DNA of 34,570 bases from Sulfuricella sp. (lineage in GTDB: Bacteria; Pseudomonadota; Gammaproteobacteria; Burkholderiales; Sulfuricellaceae). Position numbers and translations under genes: made by a program. Shown here in pieces: positions 6,920 to 14,617 of this stretch. Each line of letters starts with the position of its first letter. Position 1 is the stretch's first letter. The notes below the pieces were generated by a model. That model saw only the letters and a list, made by a program, of their open reading frames with translations, was not told the origin of the DNA and searched no databases. The DNA lies in NCBI GenBank assembly GCA_023266195.1, contig JAHFRP010000018.1:1-34570 (forward strand). Direction: 5' to 3'.

Positions 6920-8401
6920 TCAATTGCTTACGGGCGAAAGCGCGAGCAGAGGCCGACAAGCCTCGGCAAGCTCATCACTTTCCGAAAACAGCAAATCGAT
7001 CCCGCCGAAGCGGCGTACCGCCTGTTCCAGCGCGCCATCGATGCCGTCGCTGCCGCAAACCACGCCCAGGTAATCGCCGCGCCGATACAGCGCCCGCACC
7101 GCCGGAACGGTATCCAGCCCGACCACGGCGGCGCCCTTGGCAAGCAGCTCGTCGATCCTTTCCCGGCTCGCCAGCGCCTGGTCCACCAGCGCCACCTGGC
7201 CGGCCAGCGCATATCGGCTCCGCACCGCCTGTTCGAAGCCGCCGTATTCGATCTCGGCGGCGAGCACTTCGCGCGGCGACAGGGAAACGTATTGCTCCAA
7301 CGCTTCGGCGCGGCAGAAGATTTTCATCGCATGGCGGAAAATTTCCGCCGTGGCGTCGGCATGGAAGGCGTTGACCCCCGCCGCGGCGAAACCCCATGCC
7401 GGGTCGATAACCACGCGCGGCGCCGGGTCTGGCAGACGCTTCGCATCCGCCGGCGCGTTTTCCGCCAGATAGCGACGGTATTCGGCGCCATAGCCCGCGA
7501 TGTCTCGCCCCAACAGCGGCAGGCGTTTGGTGAACACCGCGTGCTGCGGCGTCGCCGGGCCGCGCTGGGAGAGCGAGGCGAGATCGGGACGGCGGGCGAA
7601 GGCGAGGCTCATCAGGTCGCCGCACACGTTCATCACCATAGGGAAGCCGGCGGCGCGGGAGATGTCGCGGCGCAGCGCGGCGATGGCCTCGATGCCATCG
7701 TCTCCTTCAAGCGCGGCAGGAAAGTGCAGAGGAATATCCCAGGCCTGGCGGCGTTTCAGGTAATCCTCCGCGCGACTCACCAATGCGATCATGCGCTCGT
7801 AGGACTCCCTCGCCGTGGCGCCGAACGCAAAAATGCCGTGGTGCAACAGCACCATGCCGATGGTGTCCGGCGTGGCCTGGCGGGTGAAAACTTCGTGGCA
7901 GACCTTGGCCAGCTCGAAGCCGGAATGCCGGTAGGGCACGACCAGCACGGTATTGCCGAAGGCGGCGCGGATGTGCGCTTCGCCGCTGCGGGTATCGGCC
8001 AGCGCCAGCACGGCGTCGGCGTGGGTGTGCTCGACCCACTTGAACGGGAGATTGGCGTGGAGCACGGTTTCGATCGACGGCCGGGGCGCCTGCGGGTCCT
8101 TCTGGGCAGCGCGGAACGCGGCGATCATCTCGTCGTTGCCGAGCGCCTCGCGCTCGATCAGCCGCTTGACCGGATCGAGCCGTACCGGGGAAAAATCCTT
8201 CTCCGCCACCAGCGCCAGGTCCGAGCCAGAACCCTTGATATACAGGATATCCTCACCGTCCTGCCGCAGCTTGACCGAGGTATTGCCGCCGCCATACATC
8301 ACCAGCGCCTTTTCGCCGCCGAGCAGGCGCGAGGTATAGGCGCGCAAGGCAAGCTCGCTGCCGCACGCGGCGGCGGCGCCATCGTTCCAGAGACTGTTCA
8401 T
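6920..8401 (-). CDS. Large class II aldolase/adducin-family protein with vestigial SDR tail
   Basis: Residues 1-240 form a class II aldolase domain: GGGNTSVKL (37-45), YIKGSGSDLAL (54-64), the metal-binding pair His125/His127 in EHTHAD, and the HHGIF site at 187-191. The middle resembles bifunctional rhamnulose-1-phosphate aldolase/short-chain dehydrogenases (for example RPDLASLSQRGPATP). From residue 397 the sequence still reads like an SDR start (LAGQVALV ... KGAAVVGLD ... VRRFGGIDLLF), but the GxxxGxG nucleotide loop, the NNAG end and the YxxxK catalytic pair are gone. The 493 residues compare with roughly 680-700 for the full bifunctional enzymes. Next to mtnA, it may cleave methylthioribulose-1-phosphate to DHAP and methylthioacetaldehyde (the DHAP shunt); that is inference. 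Confidence 0.85.
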   Translation of the reverse strand: MNSLWNDGAAAACGSELALRAYTSRLLGGEKALVMYGGGNTSVKLRQDGEDILYIKGSGSDLALVAEKDFSPVRLDPVKRLIEREALGNDEMIAAFRAAQKDPQAPRPSIETVLHANLPFKWVEHTHADAVLALADTRSGEAHIRAAFGNTVLVVPYRHSGFELAKVCHEVFTRQATPDTIGMVLLHHGIFAFGATARESYERMIALVSRAEDYLKRRQAWDIPLHFPAALEGDDGIEAIAALRRDISRAAGFPMVMNVCGDLMSLAFARRPDLASLSQRGPATPQHAVFTKRLPLLGRDIAGYGAEYRRYLAENAPADAKRLPDPAPRVVIDPAWGFAAAGVNAFHADATAEIFRHAMKIFCRAEALEQYVSLSPREVLAAEIEYGGFEQAVRSRYALAGQVALVDQALASRERIDELLAKGAAVVGLDTVPAVRALYRRGDYLGVVCGSDGIDGALEQAVRRFGGIDLLFSESDELAEACRPLLALSPVSN

Positions 8402-8446
8402 AATCGCGTATTATAAAGGCAATATCGTTTTTTCGAGGCCATCGAC

Positions 8447-9082
8447 ATGTCCGACTGCTGCGACCACGACCAATCCACGCCCCCGCCCGACAGCCTGGGC
8501 ATTCCCTGCGTCGGCGCTTTCGACGGGGAGGCGTTCGAACAGGCCATCACCGACCTGCTGCGCGCCTGCGGCGTTGCGCCGGACTGCACCCACACCGGCA
8601 AAACGGCGCGGCGCGTGCGCGACTTGTGGGAAAAGCGCCTGCTCGGCGGCTACGACATGGATCCCGCCGAAGTGCTGGGCGAAGGGTTCGCCGACCCGCG
8701 CGAGGACATGGTGGTGATACGCGGCATCGCGGTGCACGGCGTCTGCCCGCACCATCTCGTGCCGTTTCGCGGCATCGCCCACGTCGCCTACATCCCCGGC
8801 GGACGGCTGCACGGCTTCGGCCGCATCGCCCGGCTGGTGGACGCCATCGGCCACCGTTTCACCTACCAGGAATGGATGACGCGCGACATCGCCGAGGCGC
8901 TGGTCGCGCACGGCAAAGCCAAGGGCGCCGCCTGCGTGATCGAAGCCGAGCAGCTCTGCCTCTTGCTGGGCGAAGACCGGCGCGGCGACGAGCGGGTCTA
9001 TACCCAGGCTTTCACCGGCTGCTTCAAGGACAGCGATCAGTTCCGCAACGAATTCCTACGCGCCATCCACGGTCCAAAGTAG
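8447..9082 (+). CDS. Divergent GTP cyclohydrolase I (FolE-like) protein
   Basis: The fold family is GTP cyclohydrolase I, which turns GTP into dihydroneopterin triphosphate. The 211-residue protein keeps the zinc ligands Cys100, His103 and Cys171 and adjacent His102 (HGVCPHH), AYIPGG, the R129-type arginine in RIARLVD, and QE at 141-142. Other hallmarks differ. The usual CEHH is CPHH, GLSK is GFGR, the catalytic His two residues before the last Cys ligand is Gln169, and the arginine four residues after it is Gly175. The N-terminus (SDCCDHDQS) is also atypical. It may be a functional variant or a paralogue with another substrate. It diverges from the aldolase gene (45-base gap). Confidence 0.8.
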   Translation: MSDCCDHDQSTPPPDSLGIPCVGAFDGEAFEQAITDLLRACGVAPDCTHTGKTARRVRDLWEKRLLGGYDMDPAEVLGEGFADPREDMVVIRGIAVHGVCPHHLVPFRGIAHVAYIPGGRLHGFGRIARLVDAIGHRFTYQEWMTRDIAEALVAHGKAKGAACVIEAEQLCLLLGEDRRGDERVYTQAFTGCFKDSDQFRNEFLRAIHGPK

Positions 9083-9092
9083 GGTTGGAATT

Positions 9093-9141
9093 TGTGGGTC
9101 AGGCTTTAGCCGTGACATGTACGGCTCAAGCCGTACCCACA
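9093..9141. repeat. TGTGGGTCAGGCT-type palindromic repeat, copy 1
   Basis: Outer TGTGGGT / ACCCACA arms enclose a hairpin TACGGCT / AGCCGTA (9120-9135). A longer copy of the same family is at 16213-16279. The remaining bases up to the next gene at 9372 hold no gene I can support. Confidence 0.7.
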
Positions 9142-9371
9142 CAGGCGGGATTTCAGCCACACCTCGGCACCAAACCTTCCCCCCATAGTCTATACATAGA
9201 AATGGACCCCCATCCGGGTCCTTCCCAGCACACCGCCCGCTGATACCGGGGCGCGTGGCGACGAAGAAAAATCCACATTGAAGGAGGATATGGCGCCGGG
9301 CGATGCGGGGTTGCCTCGGGTCGGCGCGGCCACAGAAGCGCGACCCCGAATCGGCAAATTGGAGGTGCAGC

Positions 9372-9779
9372 ATGTTAGGAGAAATGATCAGTCAGGCGCA
9401 AGGCCAGATCACGTCAACGAGGGTATTGCCCTCGGAAGGATCGAGCCTTTGCATCGAAACCAGTTTCCAGGCGACCGGCAACCTGCTCGGCAAGGACGTC
9501 GCCGAGATGGGAACGTATGTGTCAACCCTCACGCCAGCCGGCGTCTTTCACGGCAAAGGCCAGGGCTTGTTCACGACACGGGACGGGGAAATCCTCACCT
9601 GGACCGGAGAAGGCGTCGGCAAACCAAAGGGAAGCGGCCAGGCCGCGAGCTGGCGGGGAGCAATCTACCTGCAGACCCAGGCGCAACGGCTGGCGCAGCT
9701 GAACAGCATGGCGCTGGTCTTCGAATATGAAGTGGAAGAAAGCGGAAAAATCCAGGCCAAACTCTGGGAATGGAAGTAG
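9372..9779 (+). CDS. Conserved-looking hypothetical protein, 135 aa
   Basis: I do not recognise this family with confidence. The ATG at 9372 is preceded by GGAGG at 9361-9365, which favours it over the longer upstream reading frame. The product is soluble, without a signal peptide or membrane segment. It is rich in Gly/Thr with alternating polar and hydrophobic residues (STLTPAGVFHGKGQGLFTTRDGEILTWTGEG), suggesting a beta-barrel-like fold, and ends in KLWEWK. It looks similar to small proteins of the DUF3224 / allene-oxide-cyclase-like barrel type, but this is a weak impression. A hairpin terminator follows. Confidence 0.75.
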   Translation: MLGEMISQAQGQITSTRVLPSEGSSLCIETSFQATGNLLGKDVAEMGTYVSTLTPAGVFHGKGQGLFTTRDGEILTWTGEGVGKPKGSGQAASWRGAIYLQTQAQRLAQLNSMALVFEYEVEESGKIQAKLWEWK

Positions 9780-9786
9780 GCGTAGC

Positions 9787-9820
9787 CGGCGGGCTGGGTA
9801 AACGCCAACCCGCCGATTTT
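9787..9820 (+). terminator. Rho-independent terminator between convergent genes
   Basis: CGGCGGG (9787-9793) pairs with CCCGCCG (9809-9815) and is followed by ATTTT. It lies just after the 9372-9779 gene and before the end of the convergent PsiF gene. Confidence 0.6.
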
Positions 9821-9829
9821 CCTGAAAAC

Positions 9830-10168
9830 TTACTTCATGTTTTCCGGCCCTTTGGCCTTCAGGCAATCGCTCATGAATTTCTTGCGATCCGGGCCTTTCA
9901 GGGTCTTCTCGCCGGCCGCCTTGTTGCAGGTAGCCATGGGGGTCAGTTTCGGCGCCGGTTCCGCAGGCGCAGCAGCCTCGGGAGCCTTGGCCCTCAGGCA
10001 TTCGCTCATGAATTTCTTGCGCTCGTCGCCCTTCAGTGCCTTCTCCCCCGCATCCTTATTGCAGGCGCCCATCTTGTTCTGCTGCGCGGTCGGCGCTTTT
10101 CCATCGGCGGCATAAGCGCCGGAAGCGAAGCCCACAGCCAGACACAACGCAATCAACGTGTTTTTCAT
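9830..10168 (-). CDS. Exported PsiF-repeat protein
   Basis: The 112-residue product begins with a clear Sec signal peptide (MKNTLIALCLAVGFASGAYA, cleavage after residue 20). It carries two PsiF repeats: CNKDAGEKALKGDERKKFMS and CNKAAGEKTLKGPDRKKFMS, each with a second Cys six or seven residues on (ECLRAK, DCLKAK). An Ala/Pro-rich linker joins them. E. coli PsiF is a phosphate-starvation-inducible periplasmic protein of unknown mechanism. The ATG at 10168 has GGAGAGAAC upstream; the longer reading frame would precede the signal peptide and is not used. The two repeats are about 70% identical, an internal duplication typical of the family. Confidence 0.93.
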   Translation of the reverse strand: MKNTLIALCLAVGFASGAYAADGKAPTAQQNKMGACNKDAGEKALKGDERKKFMSECLRAKAPEAAAPAEPAPKLTPMATCNKAAGEKTLKGPDRKKFMSDCLKAKGPENMK

Positions 10169-10229
10169 GTTCTCTCCTTTGTTGGTGGGATGACGGATAA
10201 TGTCAATCGTATATGACAAATCCGCTGAA

Positions 10230-10258
10230 AGTATAACGCGCCCACTTGTTTTCAGTAA
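10230..10258 (-). promoter_or_regulatory. Candidate sigma70 promoter of the PsiF gene
   Basis: On the minus strand TTACTG (10258-10253) and TATACT (10235-10230) are separated by exactly 17 bases, about 60 bases before the start codon. The -35 is weak and no clear Pho box is visible. Confidence 0.4.
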
Positions 10259-10333
10259 GTTGCAGCCGGACAATTCATCAAGTTTCCCGGATTCGGGTTC
10301 CGCGCCACAATTTACCAGAATGGAGGCCACCGC

Positions 10334-10939
10334 ATGAACGTTTCAACCGCAATCGAACAACGCCGCGCCGTAAAAGGCTTCGACCCGGACCACCGCATGA
10401 CCGAAGCCGAAATCGACCGCCTGATGGCGCTCGCCGCGCTCTCGCCCACCGCCTTCAACATCCAGAACTGGCGCTTCGTCCTGGTGCGCGACCCGGAACT
10501 GCGCAAACAGCTGCGGGCGGCGGCCTGGGACCAGGCACAGGTCACCGACGCCTCGCTATTGATCGTGATGACCGCCGATCTCAAGTCCTGGGACAAAGAC
10601 CCGGCGCGTTACTGGAAAAACACGCTGCAGCCGGTGCAGGACTACCTCGTCCCGGCCATCGGCCAGTATTACCGGGATCGGGAACAAGTGCAGCGCGACG
10701 AAGCCATGCGCTCCTGCGGTATCGCCGCGATGACCCTGATGCTGGCGGCGAAGGAGCTGGGCTACGACTCCTGCCCGATGGACGGTTTCGACTTTGATGC
10801 CGTGGGCAAGCTGATCAACCTGCCGCCAGACCACGTGATTTCAATGTTCGTGGCCATCGGCAAGGGCGCCCGCGAGCCGTTCCCGAGGGGCGGACAATTG
10901 GCGGCAAACGAGGTGGTGATTCGGGATCGGTTTGCATAG
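10334..10939 (+). CDS. Nitroreductase-family protein
   Basis: A 201-residue FMN-dependent nitroreductase-fold protein, expected to reduce nitro compounds or quinones with NAD(P)H. The N-terminal RRAVKGFDPDHRMTEAEID is the FMN-phosphate-binding region. SPTAFNIQNWRFVLVRD (about 36-52) is the family signature, and the glycine-rich end IGKGAREPFPRGGQL is also typical. Between the two the sequence resembles NfnB-type enzymes with a long insertion (YWKNTLQPVQDYLVPAIGQYY) near the active site. The ATG at 10334 follows GGAGG. It stands alone, divergent from the PsiF gene. Confidence 0.92.
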   Translation: MNVSTAIEQRRAVKGFDPDHRMTEAEIDRLMALAALSPTAFNIQNWRFVLVRDPELRKQLRAAAWDQAQVTDASLLIVMTADLKSWDKDPARYWKNTLQPVQDYLVPAIGQYYRDREQVQRDEAMRSCGIAAMTLMLAAKELGYDSCPMDGFDFDAVGKLINLPPDHVISMFVAIGKGAREPFPRGGQLAANEVVIRDRFA

Positions 10940-10946
10940 AAATCAT

Positions 10947-11028
10947 AGCCCGGATGGAGCGTAGCGGAATGCGGCGCCATTGCCGCATTGGGGCACAATC
11001 CCGGATTCCGCGAAGCTCCATCCGGGCT
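10947..11028. repeat. AGCCCGGATGGAGC palindromic repeat
   Basis: Perfect 14-bp arms (10947-10960 and 11015-11028) flank a 54-base centre that itself contains GCGGAAT-type sub-repeats. A GTAG head, read from the minus strand, overlaps the stop codon of the downstream methyltransferase gene. This matches the widespread CCCGGATGGAGC REP type. Confidence 0.75.
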
Positions 11029-11032
11029 GCGC

Positions 11033-11839
11033 CTACCCGCCCCTCTTGCGCGCCAGCAGGTAGACGCGATTGAACGCCAGGGAAACCAGACCGTCCGTTC
11101 CCGCTTGGCGGCGCAAGGCGGCGGCAACGATGGCGGCGGCGCGCGCCGGATAATCGGGCGGCACGCCGCCCGCGTAGCATTGCGGATTCAGGTAGGCCAA
11201 CGCCGAGCCGGAATGGAAAATCTCCATGGCCTGTTCCGGGGGACACCGGCTGACGGCGGTTTCCATATGGCTTTCCAACACCTCGAAACCCGCTCCGGCA
11301 AACAGGCGGTCATAGTTCTCGGCGGTTTCCAGAAACAGCCAGGGCGATTGGTAGCGGGCGAAGGTGTCCCGCGTTTCGGCGTGTTGCCGCAATTCCTCGA
11401 CGGCGCGGACGAAACCGGGGCAGAACTCGGCTTTGGCGGGGCACTGCATCGCCATCCGTCCTTCCGGGCGCAAAGCCCTGAGGCAGGCGGCCAGCACGGC
11501 GGTGGGATCGGCGAACCACTGGAACGACGAGTTGCAATAAACCGCGTCGAACTCGCCCGCGAACGGCAACGCGGCCGCGTCGCATTCGACGAACTCGATA
11601 CCCCCATCGCCGTATTGCCGCCGCGCCTCGGCGATCATGCCGGAAGCGGCGTCGCAGCCCGTCACCCTCCCGGTCGTCAGGTTGCGCAGACGCGCGGTCA
11701 AGGCGCCGGGGCCGCAGGCCAGGTCGAGGACATCCTCTGCCGACGCGACGGCCAGCATGTCCAGCAGCGCTTCGCCCGCCGCCTGCTGGACGCTGGCGCG
11801 GCGCTGGTACTCGGTTGCGATGGGGGAAAAATCGGCCAT
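11033..11839 (-). CDS. Class I SAM-dependent methyltransferase, BioC-like
   Basis: The 268-residue protein has the Rossmann methyltransferase core: motif I VLDLACGPGALTARL (about 37-51), an acidic residue at CDAASGMI, DAAALPF and the post-I strand FDAVYCNSSFQWF. The first residues (SPIATEYQRRASVQQAAGEALL) resemble BioC, which methylates malonyl-ACP to start biotin synthesis, but trans-aconitate-type methyltransferases also look like this. No other biotin gene is nearby, so I leave the substrate open. The stop codon lies in the end of a palindromic repeat. It is monocistronic. Confidence 0.82.
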   Translation of the reverse strand: MADFSPIATEYQRRASVQQAAGEALLDMLAVASAEDVLDLACGPGALTARLRNLTTGRVTGCDAASGMIAEARRQYGDGGIEFVECDAAALPFAGEFDAVYCNSSFQWFADPTAVLAACLRALRPEGRMAMQCPAKAEFCPGFVRAVEELRQHAETRDTFARYQSPWLFLETAENYDRLFAGAGFEVLESHMETAVSRCPPEQAMEIFHSGSALAYLNPQCYAGGVPPDYPARAAAIVAAALRRQAGTDGLVSLAFNRVYLLARKRGG

Positions 11840-11956
11840 ATCGATCTCCAGGAAAAGTGGACGGGCGATTTTGGCATCGGGGATAGCGGCAGAGCCAATC
11901 GTTTTTTGTGATTCAGTTCATCGGGCGACGTGATGAATCAAAAGACCTCAGTTCAA

Positions 11957-12085
11957 GCCACAGAGATCACAGAGAACACAGAGATGAGGCGAATTTTTGG
12001 GCATTTCCGTATTCGCCTGATGGGTAAAAACAGTTATACCGGCAACCTATCGTTTTTCCTCTGTGAACTCTGTGTTCTCTGTGGC
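11957..12085. repeat. CACAGAG-type long inverted repeat
   Basis: Arms at 11957-11983 and 12059-12085 match at about 24 of 27 positions and consist of CACAGAG units. A nested hairpin AGGCGAAT / ATTCGCCT lies at 11986-12018. It separates the methyltransferase and LysR genes. Similar purine-rich arms made of other units occur at 17062-17175 and 34188-34267. Confidence 0.75.
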
Positions 12086-12113
12086 CAAATGCTTTTTCCA
12101 GAATGATGGAGCA

Positions 12114-12998
12114 TCAAACCTCCCATACCTCGCGCAGCACTTCGCATAACGCCGCGACGGGCGGGTCTTCCCGGCGCTGCGCCAGGCAGATGAAGTCGAG
12201 CCGCGTTTCCTCGCGCAGGCCGGGGATCAGGATCACGTCTCCGGCCTGTTCCGCCTTCAGCGCCTGCTCCTCGTGCAGCAGGCCGATGCCCGCGCCGGCG
12301 GCGATCAGGTTCTGCACGGTGGCGTTGCGGTCGGCCTCGACGATCTTGTGCGGCGCGCCGCCGCGCCGCTGGAAAACCGCCTCCGCCAGCCGTCCGCAGA
12401 AAGTCGATGGCGGCATGCCGATCCACGGCAGCGCGGCCAGTTCGTCCCATCCCGCCCGCTCCACCCGCACGCGCCAGCCCGCCGGGGCGGCGAGGCGCAA
12501 GGCGAACTTCATCAACCCGATGCGGGCCAGCGCGCCAGCCCTGGGCTCGTCGGAAAAAACGGTGAAGCCGGCATCGAGGCGGCCATGAAGCACGTCCTCG
12601 ATCACCGTGCCGGAAAAACCGCTGCGCAGCTGGATGGTGACGTGGGGATGACGTTCCGCCATGCGGGCGAGAATGGGGCCGAGCCGCAGCATCTGCGCAT
12701 CGCCAACGGTACCGATGCGCAAATTCCCGCTCACCGCGCCCTTGATGCGCCCGGCCTCGTGGATCAATTCCTGGCGCGCGGCCAGCACCTTTTCGGCGTA
12801 ATCCATCAAACGCATCCCGGCGGGGGTGAGGGTCATGCCCTTGGCGCCGCGTTCGAACAACGGCAGGCCGAGCTCGTCCTCCAGCGCCTTGACATGGGCG
12901 CTGACCGCCGGCTGGCTCAGGCACAGCAATTCGGCGGCACGGGTCAGGTGAGCTTCGCGCCCGACGGCAACGAAGGTGCGCAGATGATGGAGTTCCAC
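12114..12998 (-). CDS. LysR-family transcriptional regulator
   Basis: A 294-residue LysR regulator. The N-terminal winged helix-turn-helix is clear: LHHLRTFVAVGREAHLTRAA, then LSQPAVSAHVKALEDELG and LFERGAKGMTLTPAG. A substrate-binding domain follows (GNLRIGTVGD..., SGFSGTVIEDVLHGRLDAGF). The reading frame runs further upstream, but the GTG at 12998 gives the normal start MELHHLRTF. It diverges from an exported isochorismatase-fold hydrolase gene with a 159-base gap, the usual arrangement for a LysR protein and its target, so regulation of that gene is likely. The effector is unknown. Confidence 0.93.
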   Translation of the reverse strand: MELHHLRTFVAVGREAHLTRAAELLCLSQPAVSAHVKALEDELGLPLFERGAKGMTLTPAGMRLMDYAEKVLAARQELIHEAGRIKGAVSGNLRIGTVGDAQMLRLGPILARMAERHPHVTIQLRSGFSGTVIEDVLHGRLDAGFTVFSDEPRAGALARIGLMKFALRLAAPAGWRVRVERAGWDELAALPWIGMPPSTFCGRLAEAVFQRRGGAPHKIVEADRNATVQNLIAAGAGIGLLHEEQALKAEQAGDVILIPGLREETRLDFICLAQRREDPPVAALCEVLREVWEV

Positions 12999-13157
12999 GG
13001 CATGGCGTCTTCTGGAGTTTTTTCCATCATCGCCGAAATGCCGGCGCGGAGCAATCGGCCGCGCTGATGGGAAGCATCCGCAAATACGATTGGATGGCGG
13101 CGAATCCAGGCTGCAGAATGAATGCGGCATTTCAACCCGCTAATTTAGGAATAAAAC

Positions 13158-13862
13158 ATGACAACCCCTGAAACTCATGTCAGCAAATTGCTCGCGGCCT
13201 CGCTGCTCTTCGTGCTGACCCTCGCCGGCCCCTGCGCCGCACGAGCCGCCGCAACCGGCAACGGCCCCGCCACCCTGCTGCAGATCGCCGGCGTAAATAC
13301 CCGTCCGGCAAGCCTGTCGGACAGCGTCGTCGTCATCATCGACGCCCAGCGCGAATACACCGACGGGCGCCTCCCCCTGGCGGGCATCGACAATGCCGTG
13401 CGCGAAACCGCCGCGCTGCTGGAACGGGCGCGGCAGAACGGCACCCCGGTTGTCCACGTGATCCATCGGTCCAAACCGGGGTCGGCGCTGTTCGATCCCA
13501 ACGGGCCGTTCGTGGAAATCGTTCCCGAGCTCGCCCCTCAAACGGGAGAAACCGTCATCGCCAAGTCGCTGCCGAACGCCTTTGCCGGCACCGGGCTGGA
13601 ACAACGGCTCGCCCAATCGGGCAGGAAAAACCTGATCGTCGCCGGCTTCATGACCCATATGTGCGTGAGCGCGACGGTGCGCGCGGCGCTCGACCTGGGC
13701 TACCGGACGACGGTGGTGGAAGGCGCGACCGCCACCCGCGACCTGCCCGACGGCACCGGCGGCACCGTGCCCGCCGCCATGGTGCAACGGGCCGAAATCG
13801 CCGCGCTGCGCGACCGTTTCGCCGCGATCGTCGGCCACGCCGGCGATGTGCCGGCGCATTGA
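13158..13862 (+). CDS. Exported cysteine hydrolase, isochorismatase family
   Basis: The 234-residue protein has a hydrophobic N-terminal stretch (LLAASLLFVLTLAGPCAARA, about 11-30) that reads as a signal peptide, unusual because most family members are cytoplasmic. The catalytic triad of isochorismatase-like hydrolases is intact: Asp62 (VIIDAQREY), Lys136 (VIAKSLPNAF) and Cys169 (GFMTHMCVSATVRAA). Family members hydrolyse amides such as nicotinamide, ureidoacrylate or N-carbamoyl compounds; the substrate here is unknown. The ATG at 13158 follows AGGAATAAAAC. It pairs with a small SnoaL-like gene 29 bases downstream and is divergent from the LysR gene. Confidence 0.9.
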   Translation: MTTPETHVSKLLAASLLFVLTLAGPCAARAAATGNGPATLLQIAGVNTRPASLSDSVVVIIDAQREYTDGRLPLAGIDNAVRETAALLERARQNGTPVVHVIHRSKPGSALFDPNGPFVEIVPELAPQTGETVIAKSLPNAFAGTGLEQRLAQSGRKNLIVAGFMTHMCVSATVRAALDLGYRTTVVEGATATRDLPDGTGGTVPAAMVQRAEIAALRDRFAAIVGHAGDVPAH

Positions 13863-13891
13863 GGTATCATGAACCAGAGGAAGGAGACCCC

Positions 13892-14293
13892 ATGACCCAA
13901 CCATTCGACGATCCGGTGAAACAGGAAATCTGGGCCACCCTGCGCGCCCTCAACGACGCCTGGACGCAAGGCCTCCCGGACGACCTCGCCCGCTATTTTC
14001 ACCGCGACATGATCGCCATCACCGCCACCGACCGGCATCGCCTCGACGGCAGTGCCGCCTGCATCGCGGCCTGGAAAAAATTCGCCGACGCGGCCCGCAT
14101 CCATCACTGGCGGGAAATCGACCCGGTCGTCCACGTCTACGGCAACTCGGCCGTGGTGGCCTACGACTTCGACATGGCCTTCGACTTGGGCGGGCAGGCT
14201 GTCCACCTGGGTGGGCGGGACATGTTCTTTTTCGTGAAGGAAGAAGGCCGGTGGCTGGCGGTGGCGGACCAGTTCTCGCCTTATCCGGCGTAG
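13892..14293 (+). CDS. SnoaL-like / DUF4440 nuclear-transport-factor-2-fold protein
   Basis: A 133-residue protein of the NTF2-like superfamily. The pattern is typical: an N-terminal helix (IWATLRALNDAWTQGLPDDLARYF), HRDMIAITATDR, a central cone strand (VYGNSAVVAYDFDMAF) and a C-terminal strand (RDMFFFVKEEGRWLAVADQFSPYP). Such proteins bind or isomerise small molecules, but many are catalytically unassigned. The ATG at 13892 has AGGAAGGAG upstream. Spacing suggests an operon with the exported hydrolase, although this protein has no signal peptide. Confidence 0.85.
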   Translation: MTQPFDDPVKQEIWATLRALNDAWTQGLPDDLARYFHRDMIAITATDRHRLDGSAACIAAWKKFADAARIHHWREIDPVVHVYGNSAVVAYDFDMAFDLGGQAVHLGGRDMFFFVKEEGRWLAVADQFSPYPA

Positions 14294-14380
14294 TAGTCAG
14301 TCGCGGAGATGGAACCATTGAACCGCCCCCCTCTTTCCTCTAGTATTTTTCAAGATGAAATACATTTGGAGATACAGACC

Positions 14381-14617
14381 ATGAACATGGTATCCGTCCG
14401 ACTGCCGGACAAGTTGCTCGACCAAGTGGATACCTTTGCCCGCCAAATGCACATTCCGCGAGCCGAATATGTCCGCCTTGCGCTGGAAACCCTGAACCGG
14501 GAAATGGCCGCCCGAAAACGCGGGGAGCGGCTCAAGGCATTGAGCCTGCGCTTGCGGGAAGAGAGCATGCGAGTCAATGCGGAACTGGATGGGGCCGATG
14601 ACTTCGGCGCCCCTTGA
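14381..14617 (+). CDS. Ribbon-helix-helix antitoxin
   Basis: A 78-residue protein with a ribbon-helix-helix N-terminus: MVSVRLPDKLLDQVDTFARQ (the beta strand MVSVRLP reads DNA), PRAEYVRLALETLNREM, then a charged tail that would wrap the toxin. The ATG at 14381 is preceded by GGAG nine bases away; upstream in-frame codons lack an RBS. Its stop overlaps the MazF-like gene by 20 bases, the standard antitoxin-first layout, so it should repress its own operon with the toxin. Confidence 0.88.
   Translation: MNMVSVRLPDKLLDQVDTFARQMHIPRAEYVRLALETLNREMAARKRGERLKALSLRLREESMRVNAELDGADDFGAP

Noticed and set aside
9278-9730. 150-codon plus-strand frame overlapping the 9372-9779 gene
   Set aside because: The alternative frame has Arg/Pro-rich, low-complexity composition, while the 9372 frame has a better RBS and balanced composition.
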